Positions 7,992-16,282 of a stretch of DNA of 64,000 bases are shown piece after piece. The translations under genes and the position numbers were made by a program. The stretch spans positions 124,001 to 188,000 of the forward strand of contig NZ_BJTV01000001.1 in assembly GCF_007176755.1 (NCBI RefSeq). Direction: 5' to 3'. The notes beneath the pieces were generated by a model. It was not told the origin of the DNA, made no database searches, and worked only from the letters and a program-made list of their open reading frames with translations. This DNA is from Streptomyces sp. 1-11 (GTDB taxonomy: Bacteria; Actinomycetota; Actinomycetes; Streptomycetales; Streptomycetaceae). Within the stretch, counting starts at the first letter, position 1, and each line of letters begins with the position of its first letter.

Positions 7992-8873
7992 ATGACTCCA
8001 ATCACAGAGGTGGAGGGCCGGAGGGTCGCGCTCAGCAACCTGGACAAGGTGCTGTATCCGGAGACCGGCTTCACCAAGGGGGAGCTGCTGCACTACTACG
8101 CGACCGTCGCCGACGTGATGCTGCCGCACCTGCGGGACCGGGCGGTGTCGCTGCTGCGCTATCCGGACGGGCCGGACGGGCAGGTCTTCTTCACCAAGAA
8201 CGTCCCGCCGGGTACGCCCGACTGGGTCATGACCGCCGAGGTGCCCCGGTCGGAGGGGCCGGCCCGGATGGTGGTGGTGCGGGACCTGCCGAGTCTGGTG
8301 TGGGCGGCGAACCTGGTGGCCGAGTTCCATACGCACCAGTGGCTGGTGCAGTCGCCCGACGAGGCCGACCGGCTGGTCTTCGACCTCGACCCCGGGGCGC
8401 CGGCGACCATCGTCCAGTGCTGCGAGGTCGCGCTGTGGCTGCGGGAGCGGCTGGCGGCGGACGGGATCGAGGCGTACGCGAAGACGGCCGGGTCGAAGGG
8501 GCTGCATCTGCTGGCGGCGGTGCGGGGCAGTTCGCCGGAGCGGACGAGCGAGTACGCGAAGGCGCTGGCGGTGGAGGCGGAGAAGGCCATGCCGCGGCTG
8601 GTCGTGCACCGCATGACGAAGAGTCTGCGGCCGGGGAAGGTGTTCGTGGACTGGAGCCAGAACGCTGGGCGGAAGACGACGGCGGCGCCTTATACGGTGC
8701 GGGCGCGGGTTGCTCCGCTGGTTTCCGCGCCGGTGACGTGGGGGGAGGTGGAGGGGTGTCGGGGGGTGGAGGAGTTGGAGTTTTCGGCGGGGGATGTTCT
8801 GGGGCGGGTGCGGGAGGTGGGGGATCTGATGCGGGGGCTGGTGGAGGGGCGGGGGGTCGGGCGGTTGCCGTAG
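7992..8873 (+). CDS. ligD: LigD-type NHEJ polymerase/primase
   Basis: A 293-residue stand-alone polymerase domain of the LigD family (archaeo-eukaryotic primase fold). It contains LDKVLYPETGFTKGELLHYY, FFTKNVPPGTPDW and the catalytic FDLDPG (Asp 131, Asp 133), followed by YAKTAGSKGLHLLA and VFVDWSQNAGRKTTAAPYTVRA, all typical of the family. No ligase or phosphoesterase domain is attached, so the ligase activity must come from another gene. It fills gaps and adds nucleotides at breaks held by Ku. The final 40 residues are Gly/Val/Arg-rich and merge into a G-rich repeat tract, where codon use becomes poor. Confidence 0.93.
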   Translation: MTPITEVEGRRVALSNLDKVLYPETGFTKGELLHYYATVADVMLPHLRDRAVSLLRYPDGPDGQVFFTKNVPPGTPDWVMTAEVPRSEGPARMVVVRDLPSLVWAANLVAEFHTHQWLVQSPDEADRLVFDLDPGAPATIVQCCEVALWLRERLAADGIEAYAKTAGSKGLHLLAAVRGSSPERTSEYAKALAVEAEKAMPRLVVHRMTKSLRPGKVFVDWSQNAGRKTTAAPYTVRARVAPLVSAPVTWGEVEGCRGVEELEFSAGDVLGRVREVGDLMRGLVEGRGVGRLP

Positions 8874-9307
8874 GGGTGGCGCCCGTAGGGGTGGTGCCGG
8901 GGCAGGGGTGCCGTAGGGGTGGTGCCTGGGCTGGGGGGCGGGTGGTTGCCGTGGGGGTGGTGTAGGGGCTGGTGTGCGGGGGTGTGGGTGGCTCGGGGTT
9001 TGGTTCGCCCCCTCCGCCCCTTCCCGTCCCTGGGAGGGGACTCCGTCCCCTGTGACCCCTGCTGGGGGCTGCCGCCCCCAGGCCCCCGCTTCGGCCCTGG
9101 ACGGGCCTCGTCCTCAAACGCCGGACGGGCTGATAGTGCCGGACCCCGCCTTCAGGGCACCGGACGGGCTGACAGCCGGACCCCGCCTCCGTAGCACCGG
9201 AGACGGGCTGACAGTGCCGGCCCCGCCCTCATGGCGCCGGACGGGCTGGTAGTGCGGACCCCGCTTTCAAGGTGCCGGGCTGGCAGTGGCAGTTCCGGAG
9301 CCCCCCT
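8874..9307. repeat. Intergenic repeat tract (two repeat families)
   Basis: 8874-8970 is G-rich with repeated GTAGGGGTGGTGCC units. 9000-9290 contains a block of a type common in Streptomyces genomes, with a hairpin (CTGGGGGC/GCCCCCAG near 9061-9080) and the phrase CTCAAACGCCGGACGGGCTG. Four degenerate copies of a roughly 45-base unit then follow, CCGGACGGGCTGACAGTGCC with GGACCCCGCC. It separates convergent genes and no coding sequence is supported. Confidence 0.7.
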
Positions 9308-10147
9308 CTACAACCGCGCCCACGTCCCCCTGTCGCGGGCCATCGCGTGGAGGGCCTCGGCGTCTGTCGGCTTCAGTACGGCGCCCAGGTGGGCCAGGGT
9401 GGGGAGGTCCGTGGTGGGGAGGATGCGGATGCCGCGGGGCGGGGTGGGGGTGCGTATGTCGGTGGGGTCCAGGAGGGCTAGGAGGGGGTGGACCTCGGCG
9501 GTCAGGGCGTAGGAGGCGCGGTCGGCGTCGGCGCGGAGGCGGCGGAGGACGGGCTCGGGGTCGTGGCGGCCCAGGGTGACCATCGGGTCGGCGACCAGGA
9601 CCCGCTGCCTGCGGGCGTACAGGGCGTGTACGGCGTAGAGCCCGCCGGGGCCGATGAGCAGGTGGTGGATGCGGTCGCCGCCGGGGAGCGGGAGGGAGTG
9701 CAGGACGTGCCAGCCGGCCCCCTCCAGGCGGTCGAGGGCCTCGCCGGTGGCCTGTTCGGCGGCCAGGGCGCGGCGGCGTGGGTCGGGGCGGAGGCGGTGG
9801 GCGGGGCCGGGGTCACGGTCGAGGGCGACCAGCAGGGCCTCGCCGGGGCGGTTGGGGGCGAGGTCGTCGTCGGGGTGGAGGGCGAGCCGGGCCAGTTCGG
9901 CCGGGGTGGGCACCGGGGGCGGGCCCACGGCCACCGGGGCGGTCAGGAACGGCTTGAGGGCGTCGAGCACGTCCGCCTCGCGGTCGGTGGCGATCAGGTT
10001 CACCCGGCCGGTGTCACGGTCGTACCAGGCGACGTTCATTCCGTCGGGGCCGCAGACGTAGAGGCGCTCGTGGCCCTGTTGCCGGGCCGGCACCACCCGC
10101 AGTCCGTTCATGCCGCCTTCGCCGCCCATGCCGCTCGTGCCGCCCAT
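9308..10147 (-). CDS. NERD-like nuclease-related protein
   Basis: A 279-residue protein. The C-terminal part carries GWHVLHSLPLPGGDRIHHLL followed by IGPGGLYAVHAL, resembling the NERD (nuclease-related) domain, in which a conserved Asp/Glu-rich site follows the DHLVIGP strand. In this copy the acidic residues and the usual Lys are not obvious, so activity is doubtful. The N-terminal part has GPDGMNVAWYDRDTGRVNLI, a short beta-rich module, then a Pro-rich linker. ATG 10147 is followed by a Met at 10111 that matches how I remember relatives starting, so 10111 may be the true start. It is divergent from the lipoprotein-kinase pair. Confidence 0.62.
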   Translation of the reverse strand: MGGTSGMGGEGGMNGLRVVPARQQGHERLYVCGPDGMNVAWYDRDTGRVNLIATDREADVLDALKPFLTAPVAVGPPPVPTPAELARLALHPDDDLAPNRPGEALLVALDRDPGPAHRLRPDPRRRALAAEQATGEALDRLEGAGWHVLHSLPLPGGDRIHHLLIGPGGLYAVHALYARRQRVLVADPMVTLGRHDPEPVLRRLRADADRASYALTAEVHPLLALLDPTDIRTPTPPRGIRILPTTDLPTLAHLGAVLKPTDAEALHAMARDRGTWARL

Positions 10148-10364
10148 GCGCGCATCACCCCCTGACCATGGGAACAGGCGGGCGCGGCCACGGCAAGAAG
10201 ACGGTCGGACTCGGCGGACGGGTCCCGGTCCGAGGGGGCGGGAAGGCGCAAAAAGGACTTTCCTACGAGTTACGCATTAGGGTGTACCGGCCCCGGGCGT
10301 CCCCCTCGCCCTCGCCGTCCGCCGAACCGCCAGAGACTTCAGAAGCCCGAGGAGCAGGAGCCCC

Positions 10365-11120
10365 GTGTCAGTCCGTAGGCCAGCCCGTCACACCGCACGT
10401 GCCGCTGCCGTCGCCGCCCTGCTGTCGGTGGCCGCGGCCGGCTGCGGGGACCGGGGCGGGCTGGAGGCCGCCGGGGCGACGCCGACCGCGGTGAGCCCGG
10501 CACGGCTCTGGCCGGATCTGCGTCCGGCGTCCAGCCCCGCTTACCCGTACTCGGTGGCGACCCGGGAGATCGTCAAGGGCGTCCCGGTGCCCGGTGACGA
10601 CATCCGCAAGGTCGATCCGGTGGACGTCGTCCGGGCGGAGATCGCCGCGCACCCGGACGACTACGGGTCCAAGGGGGCCTACCACGCGACGGTGGACCGG
10701 GTGCGGGAGTGCGAGCCGGGCGGGGTGCCGGCGCGGTGTCCGCTGCTCAAGGCGTACTACCGGGATCTGACCGGGGACGGCCGGGACGAGATGACGCTCG
10801 GTTTCCGTCTCTACCCGACCAACCAGACCGCGGTGCGGGTCTACACGGTGGAGAAGCACCGGCTGGTGCAGGTGCTGAGCGACAACGACGCGATCATCGG
10901 GGTGGAGCTGGCCGGCCGGGCCCTGATCGAGCGCTCTCCGGCCGGGACCGCCGGGTACGAGTACCGGACCACCTGGGTCTGGGATCCGGACCGGCGGGCC
11001 ATGGTGTTCTCCAGGGACGAGTTCCTGCGCACCGGCAGGGTTCCGCACGGACGCAAGCCGTCCCGGTCGCCCGCCCCGTCAGCGCCGGCGTCCGCCGGCC
11101 CCTCCGCGAGCGGTGGCTGA
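10365..11120 (+). CDS. Secreted lipoprotein partner of a sensor kinase
   Basis: A 251-residue lipoprotein from GTG 10365. The signal peptide ends with a lipobox VAAAGCG, so Cys is the anchor. The mature domain has DPVDVVRAEIAAHPDDYGS, TVDRVRECEPGGVPARCPLL and a Gly/Asp-rich turn LTGDGRDEMTLGF, followed by a Ser/Pro-rich tail. Its TGA overlaps the ATG of the next gene, a histidine kinase, so the two are translationally coupled. A lipoprotein coupled to a kinase recalls CseA next to CseBC, where the lipoprotein tunes kinase signalling, but the sequence is not obviously CseA. I see no other clue to its ligand. Confidence 0.75.
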   Translation: MSVRRPARHTARAAAVAALLSVAAAGCGDRGGLEAAGATPTAVSPARLWPDLRPASSPAYPYSVATREIVKGVPVPGDDIRKVDPVDVVRAEIAAHPDDYGSKGAYHATVDRVRECEPGGVPARCPLLKAYYRDLTGDGRDEMTLGFRLYPTNQTAVRVYTVEKHRLVQVLSDNDAIIGVELAGRALIERSPAGTAGYEYRTTWVWDPDRRAMVFSRDEFLRTGRVPHGRKPSRSPAPSAPASAGPSASGG

Positions 11121-12361
11121 TGAGGCTCGCGCTGCCCCGGTGGGCCGGGGCGCTGGCGGTGAAGGCGGCGGCGTTCATCACGGTGATGAGCTGTGCGCTG
11201 GCGGCGCTGCTCGGGGTGCTGGTGCATGTGTCGGTCACCAACCAGACCGTCGGCCGGGCCCGTGACCTGGCGCTGTCCCGGCTGGACGACGCCACGGCGG
11301 CGTACGAGGCCGGGGACGCGCTGCTGCCGGGCGCCGGGCTGGATCCGGAGGGGCTGCCCGGGCGGCTGCGGACGCTGGCGGTGGCCGGGAAGCGCGGCAC
11401 GATGGTCTCCTCGCACCAGGGGCGGCCCACGATGTGGGCGGCGGGTCCGGCCGACGGCCACCGGGCGCTCGCGGTGGAGGTCGACTACTCGCAGCAGGCC
11501 CGCACGATCGCGGGTCTCGACCAGTCCATCCTGTGGTCGTCCGCGCTGGCGATCGGGGCGACGGTGCTGGTCGGCGCGTTCGCGGTGACCCGGGTGACGC
11601 GGCGGCTGCACGGCACCGCGCGGGTGGCCCGGCGGATCACCGCGGGCGACCTGGACGCCCGGGTGAACGACCCGCGGGCCCAGGATCCGACGCGGCCGCA
11701 GGACGAGGTGGCCGCGGTGGCCGCCGCGCTGGACTCTATGGCGTCCTCGCTGCAGGGCAAGCTGCTGAGCGAGCAACGGTTCACCGCGGACGTGGCGCAC
11801 GAGTTGCGCACCCCGCTGACCGGGCTGCACGCGGCCGCCGAGCTGTTGCCGCCGGGCCGGCCGACCGAGCTGGTCCGGGACCGGGTGGCGGCGCTGCGCA
11901 CGCTCACCGAGGACCTGCTGGAGATCTCCCGCCTCGACAGCCGGCGCGAGCGCCTTGAGCTGGACTTCGAGGAACTGGGCGCGCTGGCCGGGCGGGTGGT
12001 CCGGGCGTCGGGGACGGACACCGAGGTGCGGGTCGTGCGGGACGCGCGGGTGGAGACGGACCGGCGGCGGCTGGAGCGGGTGCTGGGCAACCTGGTGGCG
12101 AACGCCCACAAGCACGGGCGGGCGCCGGTGGTGCTGACGGTGGACGGTCCGGTGGTGACGGTGCGGGACCACGGGGACGGCTATCCGCGGTACCTGGTGG
12201 CGCACGGCCCGCAGCGCTTCCGCACCGAGGGCGGCGCCAAGGGCCACGGGCTGGGCCTGACCATCGCGGCCGGGCAGGCGGAGGTGCTGGGCGCCCGGCT
12301 GACGTTCTCCAACGCCGTGGACGGCGGCGCGGTGGCGACACTGACACTGCCGGAGGCGTGA
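11120..12361 (+). CDS. Sensor histidine kinase without adjacent regulator
   Basis: A 413-residue kinase: one membrane helix near residues 15-40, an extracytoplasmic loop of about 100 residues, a second helix near 138-160, then HAMP. The phosphoacceptor box is FTADVAHELRTPLTGL, the N-box LVANAHKHG, the G1 box VRDHGDGYP and the final box GHGLGLTIA. The usual IDN of the N-box is degenerate (VANAHKHG). Its start ATG (11120) overlaps the lipoprotein stop as TGATG. No response regulator lies next to it, so its partner is elsewhere or it works through another system. The 3' end is followed by a 30-base direct repeat. Confidence 0.88.
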   Translation: MRLALPRWAGALAVKAAAFITVMSCALAALLGVLVHVSVTNQTVGRARDLALSRLDDATAAYEAGDALLPGAGLDPEGLPGRLRTLAVAGKRGTMVSSHQGRPTMWAAGPADGHRALAVEVDYSQQARTIAGLDQSILWSSALAIGATVLVGAFAVTRVTRRLHGTARVARRITAGDLDARVNDPRAQDPTRPQDEVAAVAAALDSMASSLQGKLLSEQRFTADVAHELRTPLTGLHAAAELLPPGRPTELVRDRVAALRTLTEDLLEISRLDSRRERLELDFEELGALAGRVVRASGTDTEVRVVRDARVETDRRRLERVLGNLVANAHKHGRAPVVLTVDGPVVTVRDHGDGYPRYLVAHGPQRFRTEGGAKGHGLGLTIAAGQAEVLGARLTFSNAVDGGAVATLTLPEA

Positions 12362-12451
12362 GGCCGGGGAGGGCTCGGGGCCAAGGGTTCTGCGCGCGCT
12401 ACGGAACTGCGGGCCCGTGTCGGAGGCGTGAGGCCGGCGAGAACTCGGGGC
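12352..12451. repeat. Pair of 30-base imperfect direct repeats
   Basis: CGGAGGCGTGAGGCCGG followed by GAG and CTCGGGGCC occurs at 12354-12384 and again at 12421-12452, offset by 67-68 bases. The first copy includes the last codons of the kinase gene. The rest of the 330-base gap to 12690 is GC-rich with no gene. It looks like a local tandem duplication. Confidence 0.5.
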
Positions 12452-12689
12452 CCCCCGCGAGACGCGAGCCGCGGGCCCCATGCTGGGGTTCGCTGCCGGC
12501 CGCGGTCGCCAGGGCTGATGCGCTCGCCGGGACCGGGCCGGTCACCGAGGCCGGAACCGTCACCGAGCCCAGGACGCTCGCCGTGCCCGCGCGGCGCAGC
12601 CGCCGCTGCCACGTCCCCCACCCACCCGGGCGTTCCGCCGCTCGGGGAGCCTGCCCGGTCGGAGTGTCCTGTTTGGGTAAGTTCCGCAC

Positions 12690-14051
12690 ATGACCAAGGC
12701 CGGAACCGCAGTGGCCGAGCCCCGGGCGCCCGCGCACGGGGTGCGGCTGCCCCGGCGCCGTGGCGTCGAGCTCGCGCTGATCGTGCTGGCCGTCCTGCTG
12801 TCCGTGTACGGCTACTGCGCGGTCGGCCTGGCCAGGAGCGGCAGGGTGCCACCGGGGGCCGCCGGCTACGGTGCCGGTCTTGGGGTGCTCGCGCTGTTCG
12901 CGCACTTCGTGGTCCGCAAGCGGGCGCCGTACGCCGATCCCCTCCCGCTGCCCATCGGCGTGCTGCTCAACGGGCTCGGCCTGGTGCTGATCTACCGGCT
13001 GGACCTGGAGACACCGCACGACCGGGCGGCGCCGGCCCAACTGGTGTGGTCGACGCTCGGGGTGGGGCTGTTCATCCTGGTCGTGCTGATGCTGCGCGAC
13101 CACCGGGTGCTGCAGCGCTACTCCTACGTGTGTGTGGTCGCCGCGCTCGTCGCGCTGCTGCTGCCGATCCTGTTCCCCGCGGTGAACGGCGCGCGCATCT
13201 GGATCAGGATCGGCGGATTCTCCATCCAGCCGGGCGAGTTCGCGAAGGTGCTGCTCGCCGTGTTCTTCGCCGCCTATCTGGCCGCCAACCGCAACGCGCT
13301 CGCCTACACGGGCCGGCGGCTGTGGCGGATGCAGTTCCCGACCGGGCGGGTGCTCGGCCCGATCGTGGCGATCTGGCTGCTCAGCGTCGGCGTGCTGATC
13401 CTTGAGCGGGACCTCGGCACCTCGCTGCTCTTCTTCGGCCTGTTCGTCGTGCTGCTGTACGTCGCCACCGGCCGCACCGGCTGGATCGCGGTGGGGCTGC
13501 TGCTCGCCGTGCTCGGCGCGGTCGCCGTCGGCCGGCTCGAACCGCACGTGGGCGGCCGGATCGAGGACTGGCTGCACCCGTTCGCCACCATCGAGGCCGG
13601 GCAGGGCCCCAACCAGCTCTCGCAGTCCCTGTTCGCCTTCGCGGCGGGCGGGGTGCTCGGCACCGGTCTCGGGCTCGGGCACTCGGTGCTCATCGGCTTC
13701 GCCGTCAAGTCGGACTTCATCCTGGCGACGGCCGGGGAGGAGCTGGGCCTCGCGGGTCTCGCGGCGATCTTCCTGCTGTACGCCCTGCTCGTGGAGCGCG
13801 GCTACCGGGCCGGTCTCGCCCTGCGCGAGCCGTTCGGGCGGCTCCTCGCGGTCGGACTGGCCTCGCTCCTGGCACTGCAGGTGTTCGTGATCGCGGGCGG
13901 GGTCACCGGGCTGATCCCGCTGACCGGCATGGCGATGCCGTTCCTCGCCCAGGGCGGCTCCTCGGTCGTGACCAACTGGGCGATCGTGGCGCTGCTGATC
14001 CGGGTCAGCGACTCGGCCCGCAGCCAGTACGACGGGCGGGAGGCGGCATGA
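12690..14051 (+). CDS. RodA/FtsW/SpoVE-family peptidoglycan polymerase
   Basis: A 453-residue polytopic protein with about ten to twelve membrane helices. Recognisable SEDS family features are NGARIWIRIGGFSIQPGEFAK, LILERDLGTSLLFFG, LGTGLGLG and the C-terminal LTGMAMPFLAQGGSSVVTNW, which carries the conserved periplasmic loop and the final helix. SEDS proteins polymerise glycan strands together with a class B penicillin-binding protein, and one follows 200 bases downstream, so the pair likely acts in growth or sporulation wall synthesis. Which paralogue it is cannot be settled from sequence alone; FtsW, RodA and SpoVE share these motifs. Its ATGA stop overlaps the start of a short frame at 14048. 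Confidence 0.93.
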   Translation: MTKAGTAVAEPRAPAHGVRLPRRRGVELALIVLAVLLSVYGYCAVGLARSGRVPPGAAGYGAGLGVLALFAHFVVRKRAPYADPLPLPIGVLLNGLGLVLIYRLDLETPHDRAAPAQLVWSTLGVGLFILVVLMLRDHRVLQRYSYVCVVAALVALLLPILFPAVNGARIWIRIGGFSIQPGEFAKVLLAVFFAAYLAANRNALAYTGRRLWRMQFPTGRVLGPIVAIWLLSVGVLILERDLGTSLLFFGLFVVLLYVATGRTGWIAVGLLLAVLGAVAVGRLEPHVGGRIEDWLHPFATIEAGQGPNQLSQSLFAFAAGGVLGTGLGLGHSVLIGFAVKSDFILATAGEELGLAGLAAIFLLYALLVERGYRAGLALREPFGRLLAVGLASLLALQVFVIAGGVTGLIPLTGMAMPFLAQGGSSVVTNWAIVALLIRVSDSARSQYDGREAA

Positions 14052-14254
14052 GCTGCGGCATGAACGAGGGCCGGGCGGAGAGCCGTCCGGCCGGGCAGGG
14101 CGGGCGTGAAGCCGCAGCCGGACGCGGAGGGTGTGGCGCCACGGCCGGGCACGGCAGGCGCGGAGCCACAACCGAGCACGGCAGGCGTGAAGCCACGGCC
14201 GGACGCGCCGGTCGGCGCCCCCTTGCCGACCGCGAGGGGCGGGCTGCGGGGTGA
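14048..14254 (+). CDS. Possible 68-residue coupled ORF in a repeat tract
   Basis: A short frame whose ATG overlaps the SEDS stop (ATGA) and whose TGA overlaps a GTG in frame with the downstream penicillin-binding protein. The product is Arg/Gly/Ala/Glu-rich (SRPAGQGGREAAAGRGGCG). The DNA at 14100-14215 consists of imperfect repeats of GGCGTGAAGCCACGGCCGGAC. It may be a chance frame produced by repeat expansion that keeps translation running between the two real genes. No domain is seen. Confidence 0.3.
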   Translation: MSCGMNEGRAESRPAGQGGREAAAGRGGCGATAGHGRRGATTEHGRREATAGRAGRRPLADREGRAAG

Positions 14255-14277
14255 CCGGGTACGGCGGCGGGCGGCCC

Positions 14278-15729
14278 ATGACCAGGTACATCCGGCACTC
14301 CTCCGCGTTCTGCGCCCTGCTGCTGACGGCGCTGCTGGCCAACGCCGCCCGGGTGCAGGTGTTCCAGGCCGGCGTCTACGAGGGCAACCCGGCCAACCGC
14401 CGTGCCACGATCGCCCGTTATCAACAGCCGCGCGGCGACATCCTGGTCGGCGGTGAGCCGGTCACCGGTTCCACGGACACCGGGGAGCAGCTCCGCTACG
14501 AACGCACCTACCGGGACGGCCCGTTGTACGCCCCGATCACCGGGCACGCCTCCCAGCTCTACGGCACCACGTTCCTGGAGGACGCCGAGGACGGGGTCCT
14601 CTCCGGCGTCGATCTGGCGCCGCTGCCGCTGTGGACCGACGTGACGCGGGGCGCCACCTCGGGCGGCGACGTCCTCACCACCCTGGACCCGAAGGCGCAG
14701 CGGGCGGCGTTCGACGGGCTGCACGGCCGCAAGGGCGCGGTGGCCGCGATCGAGCCGGCGACGGGGCGGATCCTGGCGCTGGTGTCGACGCCGTCGTACG
14801 ACCCCGCGGAGCTGTCCGGGAACAGCGAGGCGGCGGTGTCGGCGTGGGCCCGGCTCAACCACGACCCGGAGAAGCCGATGCTCAACCGGGCGGTGCGGCA
14901 GACGTATCCGCCGGGGTCGACGTTCAAGGTGGTCACCGCGGCGGCGGCGCTGGACGCGGGCGTGGTGCGGGACCTGGACGCGCTCACCCGCTCCCCCGAC
15001 CCCTACCGGCTGCCCGGCACCAGGACCCGGCTGACCAACGAGGCCGACGGCTGCAGGGACGCCTCACTGCGGGAGGCGTTCAAGTGGTCCTGCAACACGG
15101 TGTTCGCCAAGCTGGGCGTGGACGTCGGGGTGACGGGCATGTCGGGCACGGCAGGGGCGTTCGGCTTCAACGACAGGCGGTTGCGGGTCCCCTTCGCCGT
15201 GTCCCCCAGCACTTTCGACACCCATGTGGACAAGGCGCAGCTCGCGCTGTCCTCGATCGGGCAGTACAACACCCGGGCGACTCCGCTGCAGATGGCGATG
15301 GTGGCGGCGGCCGTCGCCAACGGCGGCCGGCTGCGGACGCCGTACCTGGTGGAGGGGACGGCCCGCCGGGACGGTGAGGCGCTCTCCGGCGGCGGGATGC
15401 GGCCGGACCGGCAGGTGATGCGCCCGTCGACGGCCGCCCTGATGAGGGAGCTGATGACCGACGTGGTGCGGGACGGCACCGGCACCAACGCGGCCATTCC
15501 CGGCGCCGTGGTCGGCGGCAAGACCGGCACCGCGCAGCACGGCCTCGGCAACGCCGGTGTGCCGTACGCCTGGTTCATCTCGTGGGCGCAGGCGGACGGC
15601 GACCTGGAGCCGAAGGTCGCGGTGGCGGTGGTGGTCGAGAACGCCTCGGCGGACCGCGGCGAGATCAGCGGCGGCGGGGACGCGGCGCCGATCGCGAAGG
15701 ACGTGATGCGGGCGGTTCTGGGCCTGTGA
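14278..15729 (+). CDS. Class B penicillin-binding protein (PbpA-like)
   Basis: About 483 residues from ATG 14278. There is one N-terminal membrane anchor (SAFCALLLTALLANAARVQV) and a dimerisation-like region with the PRGDI motif typical of class B enzymes. The transpeptidase domain carries TYPPGSTFK (Ser 214, Lys 217), a KWSCN motif around residue 265, and VVGGKTGTAQH. It cross-links peptidoglycan with the upstream SEDS polymerase. A GTG at 14251 overlaps the preceding short frame and would add nine residues, but relatives as I recall them start at MTRYIRH. The C-terminus is ordinary with no PASTA domains, as in PbpA. A repeat of GATGCGGGCGGTTCTGGGCCTGTGA lies at the stop. Confidence 0.92.
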   Translation: MTRYIRHSSAFCALLLTALLANAARVQVFQAGVYEGNPANRRATIARYQQPRGDILVGGEPVTGSTDTGEQLRYERTYRDGPLYAPITGHASQLYGTTFLEDAEDGVLSGVDLAPLPLWTDVTRGATSGGDVLTTLDPKAQRAAFDGLHGRKGAVAAIEPATGRILALVSTPSYDPAELSGNSEAAVSAWARLNHDPEKPMLNRAVRQTYPPGSTFKVVTAAAALDAGVVRDLDALTRSPDPYRLPGTRTRLTNEADGCRDASLREAFKWSCNTVFAKLGVDVGVTGMSGTAGAFGFNDRRLRVPFAVSPSTFDTHVDKAQLALSSIGQYNTRATPLQMAMVAAAVANGGRLRTPYLVEGTARRDGEALSGGGMRPDRQVMRPSTAALMRELMTDVVRDGTGTNAAIPGAVVGGKTGTAQHGLGNAGVPYAWFISWAQADGDLEPKVAVAVVVENASADRGEISGGGDAAPIAKDVMRAVLGL

Positions 15730-15796
15730 TGCGGGCGGTTCTCGGCCTGTGAGACGGGGGTACCGGCCGCGGCGACGGTCGGCATAACGTCCGGTC

Positions 15797-16282
15797 ATGA
15801 CGGATTCGGGGCCCGTGCACCAGCTCGCCCAGGTGAACATCGCCCGGCTCAAGTACCCTCTGGGCTCGCCTCAGTTGAAGGACTTCGTCGACGGTCTCGA
15901 CCCGGTGAACGCGGTGGCGGACGCCGCGGACGGCTTCGTCTGGCGGCTGCAGGGCGACTCGGGCAACGCGACCGACATCGCCTTCATGGGCGACGCCTGG
16001 CTGATCGTCAACATGTCGGTGTGGCGGGACACCGACGCGCTCGGCGCGTTCATGTACCGGGGACTGCACCGGGAGTTGCTGGCCCGGCGCCGGGAGTGGT
16101 TCGAGCGTCCCGGGGACGCGGTGACGGCCCTGTGGTGGGTGCCGGAGGGGCACCGTCCCGATGTCGCCGAGGCGGAGGAGCGGCTGCTGCACCTGAGGGC
16201 GCACGGTCCGACGCCGTACGCCTTCACGCTGCGTGCCTCGTTCTCCGCCCCGGAGGGGACGGCGGTCAGCCGGCCGGCCTGA
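15797..16282 (+). CDS. DUF3291 domain protein
   Basis: A 161-residue soluble protein starting MTDSGPVHQLAQVNIARLKY, followed by FVDGLDPVNAVADAADGFVW, SVWRDTDALGAFMYRGLH and AVTALWWVPEGHRP. This is the pattern of DUF3291 proteins, a dimeric alpha/beta barrel fold related to antibiotic-biosynthesis monooxygenase domains. Function is unknown. Its last 17 bases overlap the tail of the opposite-strand membrane protein, so the two genes are convergent and share their stop region. No operon partner is evident. Confidence 0.78.
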   Translation: MTDSGPVHQLAQVNIARLKYPLGSPQLKDFVDGLDPVNAVADAADGFVWRLQGDSGNATDIAFMGDAWLIVNMSVWRDTDALGAFMYRGLHRELLARRREWFERPGDAVTALWWVPEGHRPDVAEAEERLLHLRAHGPTPYAFTLRASFSAPEGTAVSRPA

